Source: Lachnospiraceae bacterium (GTDB lineage Bacteria; Bacillota; Clostridia; Lachnospirales; Lachnospiraceae). Taken from it: a stretch of DNA of 64,000 nt. The notes under the pieces are model-generated. The model searched no databases. It saw only the letters and a list, made by a program, of their open reading frames with translations, and was not told the DNA's origin. Numbering within the stretch: the first letter of the stretch is position 1; every line of letters begins with the position of its first letter. The stretch lies in contig JAAUZJ010000014.1 of the NCBI GenBank assembly GCA_014804695.1, forward strand, positions 101,743 to 165,742. Direction: 5' to 3'. Shown piece after piece: positions 24,304 to 34,344 of the stretch. The position numbers and the translations under genes were made by a program.

Positions 24304-25412
24304 CGTTTCTCCAATCCACAATTTTCTATTTCCTGAATATATGCTTCTACAACTTTCCTTCTGTCAAATACATTCTCTACATATTCTCTGCCTCTAAGTC
24401 CCATCTCCCTTCGGTCGGACTCAGTATAGCTAAGTATCGTTTTAATCGTCTGTACCAGACTATCTACATCTGCCGGCTTAAATAAAAGGCCGCTTAAGCC
24501 CTGCTGCAGCGTTTCCCTGCATCCTGACACATCGCTTGCAAGCACCGCTCTTCCACATGCGGCTGCTTCCAAAAGCACGTTCGACATCCCTTCATGATAG
24601 GAAGGATGAACTATCACATGGCTCTTTGCCATTACTTCCGGCACATTGTCAATATGCCCTAAATATTTGATAATACCTTTATCCGACAATTCATTAATCC
24701 GCGGTTCGTATACTTGTCTCGTCTCTTCCTCATATTCTCCTGCGAGATAAAAATGCGCATTTGAATATTCCTCTCTGATCTGCCTTGCAGCTTCTAAATA
24801 TTCAGAAATACCCTTATCCTCCATAATGCGCAAAACTGCCAGAAATATAACTCCATCAGTCTCATCCGGATATGGGGAAAGCGGATGCTCGGATAAGTTT
24901 ACGCCTGAACCCGGCAGGAGTCTGCTTTTTTCTATTCTAATTCCCTTATCAAGCATGAACTGCCTGTTTCCGTCATTTTGGAAAAAAACGCAGGCTGCTT
25001 TTGCAGCCACTATTTGATAAAATTTTAACAATATCTTTCCCATTACTCCGGGATTCTCTAACGCCGTTCCGAGTCCTGTTATATTTATAAGATAAGGAAT
25101 TCTTTTTATCCTGCAGGCCAGTCCGCCGTATAGATTGGGCTTAATCGTATAGGTCAAAACCACATCAGGGCTTTCTTCTCTAAGTATTCTCTTATAATTT
25201 GTAAAAAGTTTAAAGTCATGGATTGGATTGCTTCCCCTGCGATCTAACTGCGCAGGTATAACCCTAAAGCCAAGTTCTTCTATCTTCTTACAATACTCAT
25301 CTGATGGCAGCGAAAGCACTGTTTCATATCCCATATTCTTAAAAGCAAGCAGTACCTCTTTACGAAACAGATACATTCCGTTTGCGTTATTGCTTAGAAT
25401 TAAAATCTTCAT
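24300..25412 (-). CDS. Glycosyltransferase family 4 (PglA-like)
   Basis: A 370-residue GT-B enzyme. LNLYGGLACRIKRIPYL-type and ITGLGTALENPG segments in the N-terminal half and PSYHEGMSNVLLEAAACGRAVLASD in the C-terminal half resemble PglA/CapM enzymes that add the second sugar (often GalNAc) to an undecaprenyl-linked first sugar. It lies 11 bases after the PglC-type gene, which supports the order PglC then this enzyme. Confidence 0.85.
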   Translation of the reverse strand: MKILILSNNANGMYLFRKEVLLAFKNMGYETVLSLPSDEYCKKIEELGFRVIPAQLDRRGSNPIHDFKLFTNYKRILREESPDVVLTYTIKPNLYGGLACRIKRIPYLINITGLGTALENPGVMGKILLKFYQIVAAKAACVFFQNDGNRQFMLDKGIRIEKSRLLPGSGVNLSEHPLSPYPDETDGVIFLAVLRIMEDKGISEYLEAARQIREEYSNAHFYLAGEYEEETRQVYEPRINELSDKGIIKYLGHIDNVPEVMAKSHVIVHPSYHEGMSNVLLEAAACGRAVLASDVSGCRETLQQGLSGLLFKPADVDSLVQTIKTILSYTESDRREMGLRGREYVENVFDRRKVVEAYIQEIENCGLEKR

Positions 25413-25423
25413 TTTTGTATTCC

Positions 25424-26023
25424 TTATCCCATGAACTCTTCCATTGTAGCGCTGGTTTCACTGCTTATGCCTTCTCTTTTTAATACTGCTCGTACTGTTT
25501 CTAAGAAAATCTTCACATCTAGCGAAAAAGAGAGGTTATTTACATATTCCACATCGTACTCAAACTTTTTCTCCCAGGTAATGGCATTGCGGCCATGAGT
25601 CTGCGCAAGACCGGTAAGACCGGGGCGTACATCATGCCTGTGTTTTTGAAATTCATTATATCTTGGAAGATATCTTACCAAAAGAGGGCGCGGTCCTATA
25701 ATGCTCATATCCCCTTTTAAAATATTAAAAAGCTCCGGTAATTCATCCAGACTGGTGCTGCGAAGCTTCTTCCCAAACGCAGGCAGTCTGTCCTCATCCG
25801 GAAGCAGATTTCCGTTCTCATCCTTTGCATCCGTCATTGAGCGGAACTTGTACAATTTAAAAATCTTTTCATCCTTGCCCGGACGCTCCTGCTTAAACAG
25901 CACAGGGCTCCCGAGTTTCACTCTGACAAGTATAGCAAGCACTAAATAAACAGGGGATAGAACGATAATGCCACATAAGGAAATTATGATATCCAATAAT
26001 CGTTTAATACAATTTCTATACAT
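25424..26023 (-). CDS. PglC-type polyprenyl-phosphate phosphoglycosyl transferase
   Basis: About 199 residues, the length of minimal monotopic enzymes of the PglC class. A hydrophobic re-entrant helix at about 9-33 (with the Ser-Pro break at 23-24) is followed by KLYKFRSM, the catalytic Asp93-Glu94 pair in SLDELPEL, and GDMSIIGPRPL. It transfers a phospho-sugar from UDP-sugar to undecaprenyl phosphate and starts the repeat unit. The start at 26023 (MYRNCIK) has AAGGA at good spacing and fits relatives; the frame extends to 26068. Confidence 0.9.
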   Translation of the reverse strand: MYRNCIKRLLDIIISLCGIIVLSPVYLVLAILVRVKLGSPVLFKQERPGKDEKIFKLYKFRSMTDAKDENGNLLPDEDRLPAFGKKLRSTSLDELPELFNILKGDMSIIGPRPLLVRYLPRYNEFQKHRHDVRPGLTGLAQTHGRNAITWEKKFEYDVEYVNNLSFSLDVKIFLETVRAVLKREGISSETSATMEEFMG

Positions 26024-26079
26024 CCGAGGAGTTCCTTTCTGTATATTTGACATATTTGTAGCTTGCAAAACTCATTTTC

Positions 26080-26175
26080 GATACCCAGAACTTAGACAAT
26101 ATAAGCAAAATAAGGGGTGAGTTCGCTCCCGCGGTCGAACCCCGATTTTGTTTATATTGTCTAAGTTCGTCACTC
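26080..26175. repeat. Palindromic repeat element, copy 3
   Basis: About 96 bases, GATACCCAGAACTTAG at the left and CTAAGTTCGTCACTC at the right, same orientation as copy 1. The stem (GAACTTAGACAATATAA and complement, continuing to GGGG/CCCC) has one mismatch and a small bulge; the loop holds TTCGCTCCCGCGGT. It separates the PglC-type gene from the aminotransferase gene, 12 bases after the latter's stop codon. Confidence 0.8.
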
Positions 26176-26186
26176 TTGAAACCAGT

Positions 26187-27320
26187 TTACCTGTCAAAGC
26201 ACTTCCTAACCGTCGCTATAATGAGCTCCATATCATCATCCGTATTCTTAATATCACTTGGCAGGCATAACCCTCTGTTAAATACATCCTCTGCCACGCT
26301 GTACTCTGAGCCATCCGCTGTAATAAAGTCATACTCCGCAAATACCGGCTGCAAATGCATAGGTTTCCAGATTGGTCTGGTTTCGATGTTTAATTCTTGT
26401 AATGCATCCATTATAATATCAGATGTTATTTTACATCCTTCTTTTATTAAAAGACAGGAAAGCCAGTTGTTGGCGTCGCCGTCTTTGTTTAATGGATTCA
26501 TGGAAAGTTCTTCGATATCTTTAAAGGCTTCTTTATATTGTTTATAGATTTTCTGCTTTAAAGCCTTATGCTCTTCGAGATGAAGAAGCTGTCCTCTTCC
26601 GATTCCCGCTGTGATATTGCTCATTCTGTAATTGTAGCCGATTTGCGAGTGTTGATAGTGGCGTGCGGCGTCTCTGGCCTGCGTTGCTAAAAACGTAGCC
26701 TTTTGAGTAATTTCTTCCTCATCAGATACCAGCATACCGCCGCCTGATGTGGTGATGATTTTATTTCCGTTAAATGAATATATTCCGATTTTGCCAAAAG
26801 TGCCTGTGTGTTTTCCTTTATAAGTGCTGCTTAAGGACTCTGCGGCGTCTTCTATAAGCGGAACATTGCGCTTTTTGCAGATTTCCATAATTTCATCCAG
26901 CTTGGCCGGAGTTCCGTATAAGTGTACTACCATTACGGCCTTTGGCGTTCCATATTTTTCAAAGGCTCTTTCCAAAGCCTGCGGAGACATATTCCATGTA
27001 TCTTCTTCTGAGTCGATAAATACCGGAGTTGCATTTTCATATATTATAGGGTTACAAGTGGCGCTGAAAGTTAGACTTGGAACAAATACTATGTCGCCCT
27101 CGCCTATGCCAAGAATTCTAAGTGCCAGATGAATGGCTGCGGTTCCTGCGCTGAGCGCAGATGCATAGGCCGCGCCCGTATAGGTTGTCATCTCTTTCTC
27201 CAAAGCATTTACATTAGGCCCAAGCGGTGCTACCCAGTTGGTGTCAAAGGCCTCCTTCACAAATTTCTGCTCGTCACCATGCATCGTAGGGCTTGATAAA
27301 TATATTCTCTTCCTCTCCAC
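26187..27320 (-). CDS. DegT/DnrJ-family sugar aminotransferase (PglE-like)
   Basis: A 377-residue PLP enzyme. The substrate-binding start YLSSPTMHGDEQKFVKEAF and the active-site Lys187 in FNGNKIITTSGGG fit PglE/LegC-type enzymes, which aminate C4 of UDP-4-keto-6-deoxy-GlcNAc. The gene precedes the PglC-type and follows the PglF-type gene, giving the order dehydratase, aminotransferase, initiating transferase as in the bacillosamine route. No PglD acetyltransferase is adjacent. Confidence 0.88.
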   Translation of the reverse strand: MERKRIYLSSPTMHGDEQKFVKEAFDTNWVAPLGPNVNALEKEMTTYTGAAYASALSAGTAAIHLALRILGIGEGDIVFVPSLTFSATCNPIIYENATPVFIDSEEDTWNMSPQALERAFEKYGTPKAVMVVHLYGTPAKLDEIMEICKKRNVPLIEDAAESLSSTYKGKHTGTFGKIGIYSFNGNKIITTSGGGMLVSDEEEITQKATFLATQARDAARHYQHSQIGYNYRMSNITAGIGRGQLLHLEEHKALKQKIYKQYKEAFKDIEELSMNPLNKDGDANNWLSCLLIKEGCKITSDIIMDALQELNIETRPIWKPMHLQPVFAEYDFITADGSEYSVAEDVFNRGLCLPSDIKNTDDDMELIIATVRKCFDR

Positions 27321-27337
27321 TACCTGACACTTCCTTT

Positions 27338-29212
27338 CTATTCCACTGTCTCATAATTATACGTAGGTACAATTTTTTTAATCAAATGTCTTATATCCGA
27401 ACTTTCAATCATGCACTCATCCTTAAGCTCTTTTAGCTGGGCAAAAAACTCCTGCTCGTCCAATTCAATCGGTCTGCCTATATGAATCATGGCATTTGCG
27501 GTATCACGAAGTCCCTCTTCATCCATAAGCAGTTCCTCGTACAGTTTCTCTCCCGGGCGCAGTCCTGTGAATTCGATTTTTATATCTTCCCCAAGCCGGT
27601 AGCCTGACAAACGGATAAGGTTTTCCGCTAATGTTAAGATTTTAACCGGCTCTCCCATATCCAGAACAAAAATCTCTCCGCCCTTTGCATAAGCGCCTGC
27701 CTGCAACACGAGCGATACCGCCTCCGAAATCGTCATAAAATAACGTATGATATCCGGATGGGTAACGGTTACAGGTCCACCCTCCGCTATCTGTTTTCTA
27801 AATAACGGAATGACACTTCCGTTGCTTCCAAGCACATTTCCAAACCGCACTGCCACAAATTCGGTGTCATAATGCTTGTTAAAGGTCTGTATTATCATTT
27901 CGCAGATACGTTTACTGGCACCCATTATATTGGTTGGATTTACTGCTTTATCGGTAGATATCATAACGAAACGCTTTACACCGCTCATAGCGGCTGCCTG
28001 TGCTGTCTTAAAAGTTCCGAATACATTATTTTTAATTGCCTCCGTTGGACTGTCCTCCATAAGCGGCACGTGCTTATGCGCGGCTGCATGATAAACAATG
28101 TCCGGTCTGTATTCGGAAAAAATCCAGTTCATCCGGTTTGTATTACGCACAGATGCGATCAGCACCACCAGGTCTAACTCAGGATGCTTCATCTTAAGCT
28201 CCTGCTGAACATCATAAACACTGTTCTCATAAATATCCAGCATGATCAGACGTTTCGGTTTATGCTGTGCGATCTGTCTGCAAAGCTCGCTTCCGATAGA
28301 TCCGCCCCCGCCTGTTACAAGGACGGTTTTGTTCTGCACATAACCTAAAATAGAATCCATATCTACGCTGACCGGATCTCTTCCAAGCAAGTCTTCAACT
28401 TCTACGTCGCGCAGCTTACTGATACTGACATCTCCATTTACGAGCTGGTACATACCGGGCAGTGAGCGCAGCTTACAGTTTGTATCCTTACAGATTTCCA
28501 GAATTTTCCGAATATCCGTCCTTGGAGCCGAGGGCATTGCCACAATGATCTCGTCCACACCGTAAACGTCGGCGCACTCCACAATCTTATCCCTGCCGCC
28601 TGCTACTTTAATACCCTGTATATATCTTCCCCATTTTCCCTTGTCATCATCAATAATGCATTTGATGACCATCGTGGAAAAATTGCTGTTGACAATCTCT
28701 TTTATAATGGCATTAGCCGCTTCTCCGGCACCGATTACCATAACCCCAATCTTATTATTCTTATTCTGCTGTTTATGCTTAAGCCCTCTGAAAAACCTAT
28801 ATGAAAAGCGGCTTGCAAATACGCAGCTGATCAGTAAAAACATATACAAAAAATAGTAAGTCTTAGGCACCGCCTGTTCAGTCACTTTAAAAAACTGAAG
28901 TCCAATTCCGTTCATAACCGTTGAAGTCACACAGGCAACCACTATATTCTGCAGCTCCGTCTCACCGGCAAATGCCCACAGGCTGCTGTATAGATGGAAA
29001 AAGTAAAATATTACAAACGTAAGAAGGATATTAAGAGGCATAAATCTCTCAATCGGACGTACAAACGCTGACGGTATCATAGAAAGTTCAAACTCGTACC
29101 TTATTATGATTGCCAGGTAACTTGCTATGATGACACTGATGACATCATATATGATCAGAGCGGTCCTTCTATAAAATAATTTTACATTAAATGTTTTTTT
29201 CGTCTTCTTCAT
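27338..29212 (-). CDS. Membrane UDP-GlcNAc 4,6-dehydratase (PglF/CapD-like)
   Basis: A 624-residue protein. Four to five membrane segments fill the first 150 residues; a nucleotide-binding GAGEAAN region follows, then the SDR dehydratase domain with VTGGGGSIGSEL, STDKAVNPTNIMGASKR (Asp-Lys and Lys of the active site) and the C-terminal GLRPGEKLYEELL. This is the full-length PglF/WbpM type that makes UDP-2-acetamido-4-keto-2,6-dideoxyhexose. Its start overlaps the previous stop by ATGA. It feeds the PglE-like enzyme. Confidence 0.92.
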   Translation of the reverse strand: MKKTKKTFNVKLFYRRTALIIYDVISVIIASYLAIIIRYEFELSMIPSAFVRPIERFMPLNILLTFVIFYFFHLYSSLWAFAGETELQNIVVACVTSTVMNGIGLQFFKVTEQAVPKTYYFLYMFLLISCVFASRFSYRFFRGLKHKQQNKNNKIGVMVIGAGEAANAIIKEIVNSNFSTMVIKCIIDDDKGKWGRYIQGIKVAGGRDKIVECADVYGVDEIIVAMPSAPRTDIRKILEICKDTNCKLRSLPGMYQLVNGDVSISKLRDVEVEDLLGRDPVSVDMDSILGYVQNKTVLVTGGGGSIGSELCRQIAQHKPKRLIMLDIYENSVYDVQQELKMKHPELDLVVLIASVRNTNRMNWIFSEYRPDIVYHAAAHKHVPLMEDSPTEAIKNNVFGTFKTAQAAAMSGVKRFVMISTDKAVNPTNIMGASKRICEMIIQTFNKHYDTEFVAVRFGNVLGSNGSVIPLFRKQIAEGGPVTVTHPDIIRYFMTISEAVSLVLQAGAYAKGGEIFVLDMGEPVKILTLAENLIRLSGYRLGEDIKIEFTGLRPGEKLYEELLMDEEGLRDTANAMIHIGRPIELDEQEFFAQLKELKDECMIESSDIRHLIKKIVPTYNYETVE

Positions 29213-31773
29213 TTCTCTAAGTTCCCTCTATGGCTCCTTTTTACATCCACTAGCAACGGAGCCAGTGCCAACAACAGACAGAATGTGATCGGATTACATG
29301 GATGGAAGATCCATTCCGTTAAGCCTGCCACTGCAAACGCAATTAATATGGCAAGCGGAAATATACTGCATCGTCTGTCAGCTTTTCTCTTTGTATCATA
29401 AATTAATGACTGTATAAATGTACAAAAACCAAATATAATGAATACTATTCCTATCGGAATACCATGATCATACGCTACCTGTAAATATACGTTGTGAGCA
29501 TGCGCGATCATTTCCCCATTTGGTAAAATAATCTCCATCTTATCATGCCCCTGCATATTCATATTAGCCGCATACAGTTTAAAAATATCAAATCTTCCGT
29601 TTGCATATGCCTCTGCGTCGCTTTCCTGCATCTCATACGCATCGCCATCCGGAATCTGATCTCCTGAAAAATCATCCGATACAACTAACATTTTATCTGC
29701 CTTGACTTCACCATCCTTTGCATAATCAAAGGATTTAATACACTTATCCTCAGGAATTCCTAACACCTTCATCTCGAATACCTGAAGGAATCTACGGATG
29801 GTTATATAATACTTAGAATCCATATCCCTGCCATGCACTATTTCGCTGGGAAGTTCCTCTATATCCATAGTTTCCGGCTGTGCCACTATCGCCGGTATAA
29901 TTCTCTGTGCGGTAAATACAGCGGGAAAACATAAAACTACCGCCATGAACATCATAATTACCGCAACGGCTAACGACTTAAGCTTTTTCTTCATACCAAG
30001 GCAGGCAAACGGAATTACAATTACAGCCATTACAATAATAGCCAGATAGCCTGTCCTTGACAAAGTAAAAATAAGATACTCCATTGAAATTCCAAACACT
30101 ACAAGCTCTTTCCATATATTGGACAAGCTCTGGTTTCTTCTGTATGCGCCTAAAAGCTTTGCTAACGCCGCGCACACTACCATTGATAAATAAACCGCAG
30201 ATACCGTCACAGTATGGAATATAAAAGGATATCTTGTATATATAAAAAACATATATGGTCTATGCAGTAAGCAATAGCCAACCATTACAAGAAAGTGTAA
30301 CAGAATTCCATTACAAACATTTTCGGCCAGTCTTTCTCTCTTTTCCCAAACAGCCATTCTTATATAGTACAAGCCAAAAGTGCATACCAGATAAATCGGC
30401 CAGCCCCTTGTGTTTCTGAATATGATAAGGAGGGCAAAAAACACTGTCAGTATTATTCCATATATCCGGCTTACAGTAAGATTGTCAGCCGCTTTTTTCC
30501 AAAACTCTCTAAATGAAATCTTTTTCCCTGTATCAGACAAATAATGTCTATGCATCGACATATACCGCCTAATTGGAAGTAACAACGTATTTATAATAAC
30601 AATTCCGGCTATAACCGCTGCATAAACACTTAAATAAATGACCTTTGCTTCTTCCTCAGTTTGTGCGTATATTACGTTTTCACGATAATATGAATATCCT
30701 ATAACCGCTGCTATTACCAAATAAATTAAATTAATTACATTCAAAATCTCTTTACGCTTGTAAGTCACAATTACCGCCAGGGCAAAATAGATAAGCATCT
30801 CACGAAAAGCTATAGTATGCTTAAGCTCATACAGTCCGTTCATATAATTCACGCCCGCCTGAATAGCCAATGCCAGGAAAGCCGACTGTAAATAGTCTGT
30901 CCATCTGTCACATAAAACCGAATAACCCATATCATGGCTTTTATTCAGTCTTTTATGATTTATACCGTACAATAAAATTCCTGAAGTAATTAAAACCCCA
31001 ACTTCAAAACATATGATAGTCTCAATTTCCTCTGTAAATAAACACAATGGCCATATCGCTATTACACTTATTATTGTCGCTATTACAACCAGAGGATTTG
31101 CGACGTTTTTCCACAGTGTTTCCACAGTAAGCAGGCGGTTTTTGTCAGGATTTTTTGTATAATACCTCTTAGTACATACTGACACAATAATTCCAAGTAA
31201 CACAAGGAGGGCATCACACACAAGTGTTTTGCCCTTTCTAAGAGGAATTCTATATTCATATTCCGTAATTATATTATGCTCCGTATCCTCTACATTGTCA
31301 TAATATAGTGTTCCGTTATAAATCGTGCCTGAGTCCTGCGTATCTTCATATGCTACGTAGAAATCCGAGGAAATACCCTGTATCAGATAATAATATTCCC
31401 TTCCGACTTCCGTATCCTGATTGAGCTGTATAGTGCAAAATCCCGGCATTTCCTTCATTTCATCCGTAGAAATAAACTGCTGCATGAGAATTTTCATGGA
31501 AGCATCATACAGGATAAAATTAAATTCTTCCCCGGCAGCTTCGTTCATAAAATAAACTTTGATATTCTGCAGGTGGTCATACTGGGCAATAAACATCTGC
31601 ATAACAGTATAATCCTGAGTAATTGCCTCTGACTGCATGGATATCTGCTGATTACTTCTTGAAACCACAAGTTCATTTACAAGCCGAAGCGGCCACAATG
31701 TAATTACTATACATACAATTACAATCCAAACCGTTCCACAGATTGCCTGATGTCTATTTATAATTTTATTCAC
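29209..31773 (-). CDS. O-antigen ligase/polymerase-like membrane protein
   Basis: An 854-residue polytopic protein with perhaps 12-14 membrane segments and an extracytoplasmic stretch at about 25-170. Near the C-terminus AHAHNVYLQVAYDHGIPIGIVF is the Wzy_C signature of O-antigen ligases and polymerases (the H-x-H-N loop). It should polymerise lipid-linked repeats or transfer glycan to an acceptor outside the membrane. The start is GTG, preceded by AAGGAAGG. It is the first gene of the operon that continues with the PglF-like gene; a hairpin block lies upstream. Confidence 0.82.
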   Translation of the reverse strand: MNKIINRHQAICGTVWIVIVCIVITLWPLRLVNELVVSRSNQQISMQSEAITQDYTVMQMFIAQYDHLQNIKVYFMNEAAGEEFNFILYDASMKILMQQFISTDEMKEMPGFCTIQLNQDTEVGREYYYLIQGISSDFYVAYEDTQDSGTIYNGTLYYDNVEDTEHNIITEYEYRIPLRKGKTLVCDALLVLLGIIVSVCTKRYYTKNPDKNRLLTVETLWKNVANPLVVIATIISVIAIWPLCLFTEEIETIICFEVGVLITSGILLYGINHKRLNKSHDMGYSVLCDRWTDYLQSAFLALAIQAGVNYMNGLYELKHTIAFREMLIYFALAVIVTYKRKEILNVINLIYLVIAAVIGYSYYRENVIYAQTEEEAKVIYLSVYAAVIAGIVIINTLLLPIRRYMSMHRHYLSDTGKKISFREFWKKAADNLTVSRIYGIILTVFFALLIIFRNTRGWPIYLVCTFGLYYIRMAVWEKRERLAENVCNGILLHFLVMVGYCLLHRPYMFFIYTRYPFIFHTVTVSAVYLSMVVCAALAKLLGAYRRNQSLSNIWKELVVFGISMEYLIFTLSRTGYLAIIVMAVIVIPFACLGMKKKLKSLAVAVIMMFMAVVLCFPAVFTAQRIIPAIVAQPETMDIEELPSEIVHGRDMDSKYYITIRRFLQVFEMKVLGIPEDKCIKSFDYAKDGEVKADKMLVVSDDFSGDQIPDGDAYEMQESDAEAYANGRFDIFKLYAANMNMQGHDKMEIILPNGEMIAHAHNVYLQVAYDHGIPIGIVFIIFGFCTFIQSLIYDTKRKADRRCSIFPLAILIAFAVAGLTEWIFHPCNPITFCLLLALAPLLVDVKRSHRGNLEK

Positions 31774-31790
31774 TATATTCCTTCCTTAAA

Positions 31791-31863
31791 TTGCCCAAAA
31801 TCTGCGATGTTTGGGCAAAGCACAAACTCGCGGGTGAAAAATTTATTTTTCACCCTTTTGCCC
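31791..31863. promoter_or_regulatory. Competing hairpins before the ligase-like gene
   Basis: TTGCCCAAA (31791-31799) can pair with TTTGGGCAA (31810-31818); the same GGGCAAA (31813-31819) can instead pair with TTTGCCC (31857-31863), enclosing a strong hairpin GGGTGAAAAA/TTTTTCACCC (31832-31841, 31846-31855). The two outer folds exclude each other. The block lies between the hybrid kinase stop and the next start, where a terminator or attenuator is expected. Rightward reading also gives a TTTT tail after the strong hairpin. Confidence 0.5.
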
Positions 31864-31887
31864 TATTTTACCATAACTGGATTTATT

Positions 31888-34344
31888 TTACAACTTATCC
31901 CTGTCAGGATTCAACCAGTACTTCATGCATTCCGCAAGCTGTACAAAGTCAAGCGGTTTGGCAAGATGCGCGTTCATACCGGCGGCCCTGCCCTCTGCAA
32001 TATCCTCCACATAGCAATTTGCCGATATTGCTATGATCGGAACAGTCAATGCATCAGGGCGCTCCAGTTTACGGATTGCTTTGGCGGCCTCATAACCATT
32101 CATAACCGGCATCTGGATATCCATCAAAATAATATCGTAATACCCCTCGTCGCTTTCTTCAAAACGTTCTAAGGCATCCCTGCCGTCTACCGCACACTCT
32201 ACCCATGCTCCGGTACTCTCAACCAACTCTGTAGCAATCTCGCGGTTAATTTCAATATCGTCTACAAGCAGTACTCTGTATCCCTCAAAATATATCTCAG
32301 ACAAATCTTCATCTGATACTTTCGCCTGCGTTACGTCGTCCTGTTGTTTTAAGAATAAAGTTACCGTAAAAACAGAACCTGTTCCGATTTCACTACTTAC
32401 GCTTATGTTTCCCCCCATCATACGAACAATATTCTGCGCTATGGTCAGACCAAGACCTGTACCTTCCACCTGGCTTATACGGGAATCGCCTGTACGGAAA
32501 AACGGTTCGAATATATGTTCGACCAATTCTTCATCCATTCCTATGCCGTTATCTTTAAAAATAAAATCATAGCAGCCGTACCCATATTTCATGGATTCAT
32601 TCTGTATTATCTGAAGTTCCAGAACTCCGTTATCAGGAGTATACTTGACCGCATTTTCCATAATGTTTGTAAATACCTGTTTAAGGAGTTTGACATCCCC
32701 CATTACATTTTCACATTCTACCTGCATCGGATGAATTTTCAGTTCGTGATTTTTGCCGCGTATCCGCGTATCAAGTTCCTGTGCCACTTCCTGTATTATA
32801 TCCGAAATCCTAAAACTATCTTCTGCCAGATCGACCTCGCCGGACTCAATCCAGCTCATATCCAGCACTTCATTCACCAATGATAATAAACGTTTTGCAG
32901 AATCATTTATTTTATCCAGACAATCTAACATCCTGTAAACGTCATCCGTATGCGAATATGCCAATGTTGTCATTCCGATAATTCCGTTTATGGGTGTGCG
33001 TAAATCATGACTCATTCTGGACAAGAACTCGCTTTTGGAAGCATTAGCATGATTCGCAGCTTCATATGCATCTCTAAGCGCCTTATGTTCTTTAGCTTCC
33101 TTAATCTTGATTTCCGTAACGTTCTGTGCCATATATAATGCCGTCCGTGGTTTTCCGTCAGGACCGGTTTGTGCCAAAACCGCAGTAACACGCATCCAGC
33201 CATAGTTTCCAAATGTTCCGTCAGGATCAACAACGTCTTTAGAATATTTCCGGTACTCCACCGCTACATACGGTTTGTCTCTTCTCAAAGTTTTAATGAG
33301 ATTTCTACTGCTTAAGGTTTCCAAGTATTTTTTCCTGTCATCCGGATGAATCTCTAACTCTGCATAGGTATGTATTGCTTCCGTATAATTAACCAGATTA
33401 CCAAGAACTTCCTTTACATCCCACTCTTTAGTCACGCCGCGATACATATCATGTTCCAAATCCACATAATATGTTGTAGAGAACATACTGCTCAGGCTTC
33501 GGATGATTCCTCTCCTTGTCTGCGCCGCTTCTTGCATCTCGCTCTCTCTGCGCTTCTCATCAGTAATATCCCTGCCCAGAATATTGACCAAAACAGTCGT
33601 TCCCTGCCTTATATAAAACACATGCTGTTTAAGCCAGCGCACCGGTTCTTCTTTCATACGGTATTCGCAGACTTCATCCGCAACGCTCTCTGTTTTATCG
33701 GCCTTTTCACGCATATGCTGCAAAGACATTACTTTAAAGAAATTTTCCTTGTCTTCATCCCATATCATATCAGACATTATTTTTCTGGTGTATTGGTCAT
33801 AGTCCCCTATATGTATATTGCCCGATCCAAGATTTTCATTTAAATAAATCCTTTCACAATGTCCGTTTTCCAAATTGATCGTATTCATTACGTCATATCT
33901 GGACTTAATAATTGCCGCCATCTGCATATCATGCTGCATATGCGCCTCTTCACTGCGCACAAACTCATCCAGATTCCTGAATGACAGCAGGGCATAGTCT
34001 TTCATTCCCTGCTCATATCCAAGATAAACTATGATTGATACATAAGAATAGCCCTCGCTGCCATACCACTGACATACCATTTCATACTTTTGTTCCCCAT
34101 TAGCTCTGTGATCACGCAGTGCCTCTAAGGAAAATTTTTGTTCAAACAACTCCTGTTGTTCTTCTATGATCTTTTTTTTGATATGCTTACGCATAAGTTC
34201 ATTCCACTGTAATGTCAAAGACGGAATTTTATTCTTGGAATGTTTATCTACTTGTAAGGGGCTGGCAATTCCCGTGTTCAGATTAATAACATAAATTCCA
34301 AAGTTCTGTTCTGCCGAAACCGGATTAATCTCATTTTTAAACAT
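31888..34344 (-). CDS. Soluble hybrid sensor histidine kinase/response regulator
   Basis: An 818-residue protein without membrane segments. PAS-like sensing regions fill 1-415 (a PAC-like GRDITDEKRRE near 257 and VTEIKIKEAK near 409). HisKA has the phospho-accepting His446 in SRMSHDLRTPING; HATPase_c has NAVKYTP and GTGLGLTI; a C-terminal receiver starts RVLLVDDIEINRE and carries the Asp in LMDIQMPVMNG. It shares one base with the upstream DUF6020-type gene stop (TAATG), so it is co-translated with membrane glycan genes. It probably senses a cytosolic signal; no output domain follows the receiver. Confidence 0.9.
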   Translation of the reverse strand: MFKNEINPVSAEQNFGIYVINLNTGIASPLQVDKHSKNKIPSLTLQWNELMRKHIKKKIIEEQQELFEQKFSLEALRDHRANGEQKYEMVCQWYGSEGYSYVSIIVYLGYEQGMKDYALLSFRNLDEFVRSEEAHMQHDMQMAAIIKSRYDVMNTINLENGHCERIYLNENLGSGNIHIGDYDQYTRKIMSDMIWDEDKENFFKVMSLQHMREKADKTESVADEVCEYRMKEEPVRWLKQHVFYIRQGTTVLVNILGRDITDEKRRESEMQEAAQTRRGIIRSLSSMFSTTYYVDLEHDMYRGVTKEWDVKEVLGNLVNYTEAIHTYAELEIHPDDRKKYLETLSSRNLIKTLRRDKPYVAVEYRKYSKDVVDPDGTFGNYGWMRVTAVLAQTGPDGKPRTALYMAQNVTEIKIKEAKEHKALRDAYEAANHANASKSEFLSRMSHDLRTPINGIIGMTTLAYSHTDDVYRMLDCLDKINDSAKRLLSLVNEVLDMSWIESGEVDLAEDSFRISDIIQEVAQELDTRIRGKNHELKIHPMQVECENVMGDVKLLKQVFTNIMENAVKYTPDNGVLELQIIQNESMKYGYGCYDFIFKDNGIGMDEELVEHIFEPFFRTGDSRISQVEGTGLGLTIAQNIVRMMGGNISVSSEIGTGSVFTVTLFLKQQDDVTQAKVSDEDLSEIYFEGYRVLLVDDIEINREIATELVESTGAWVECAVDGRDALERFEESDEGYYDIILMDIQMPVMNGYEAAKAIRKLERPDALTVPIIAISANCYVEDIAEGRAAGMNAHLAKPLDFVQLAECMKYWLNPDRDKL

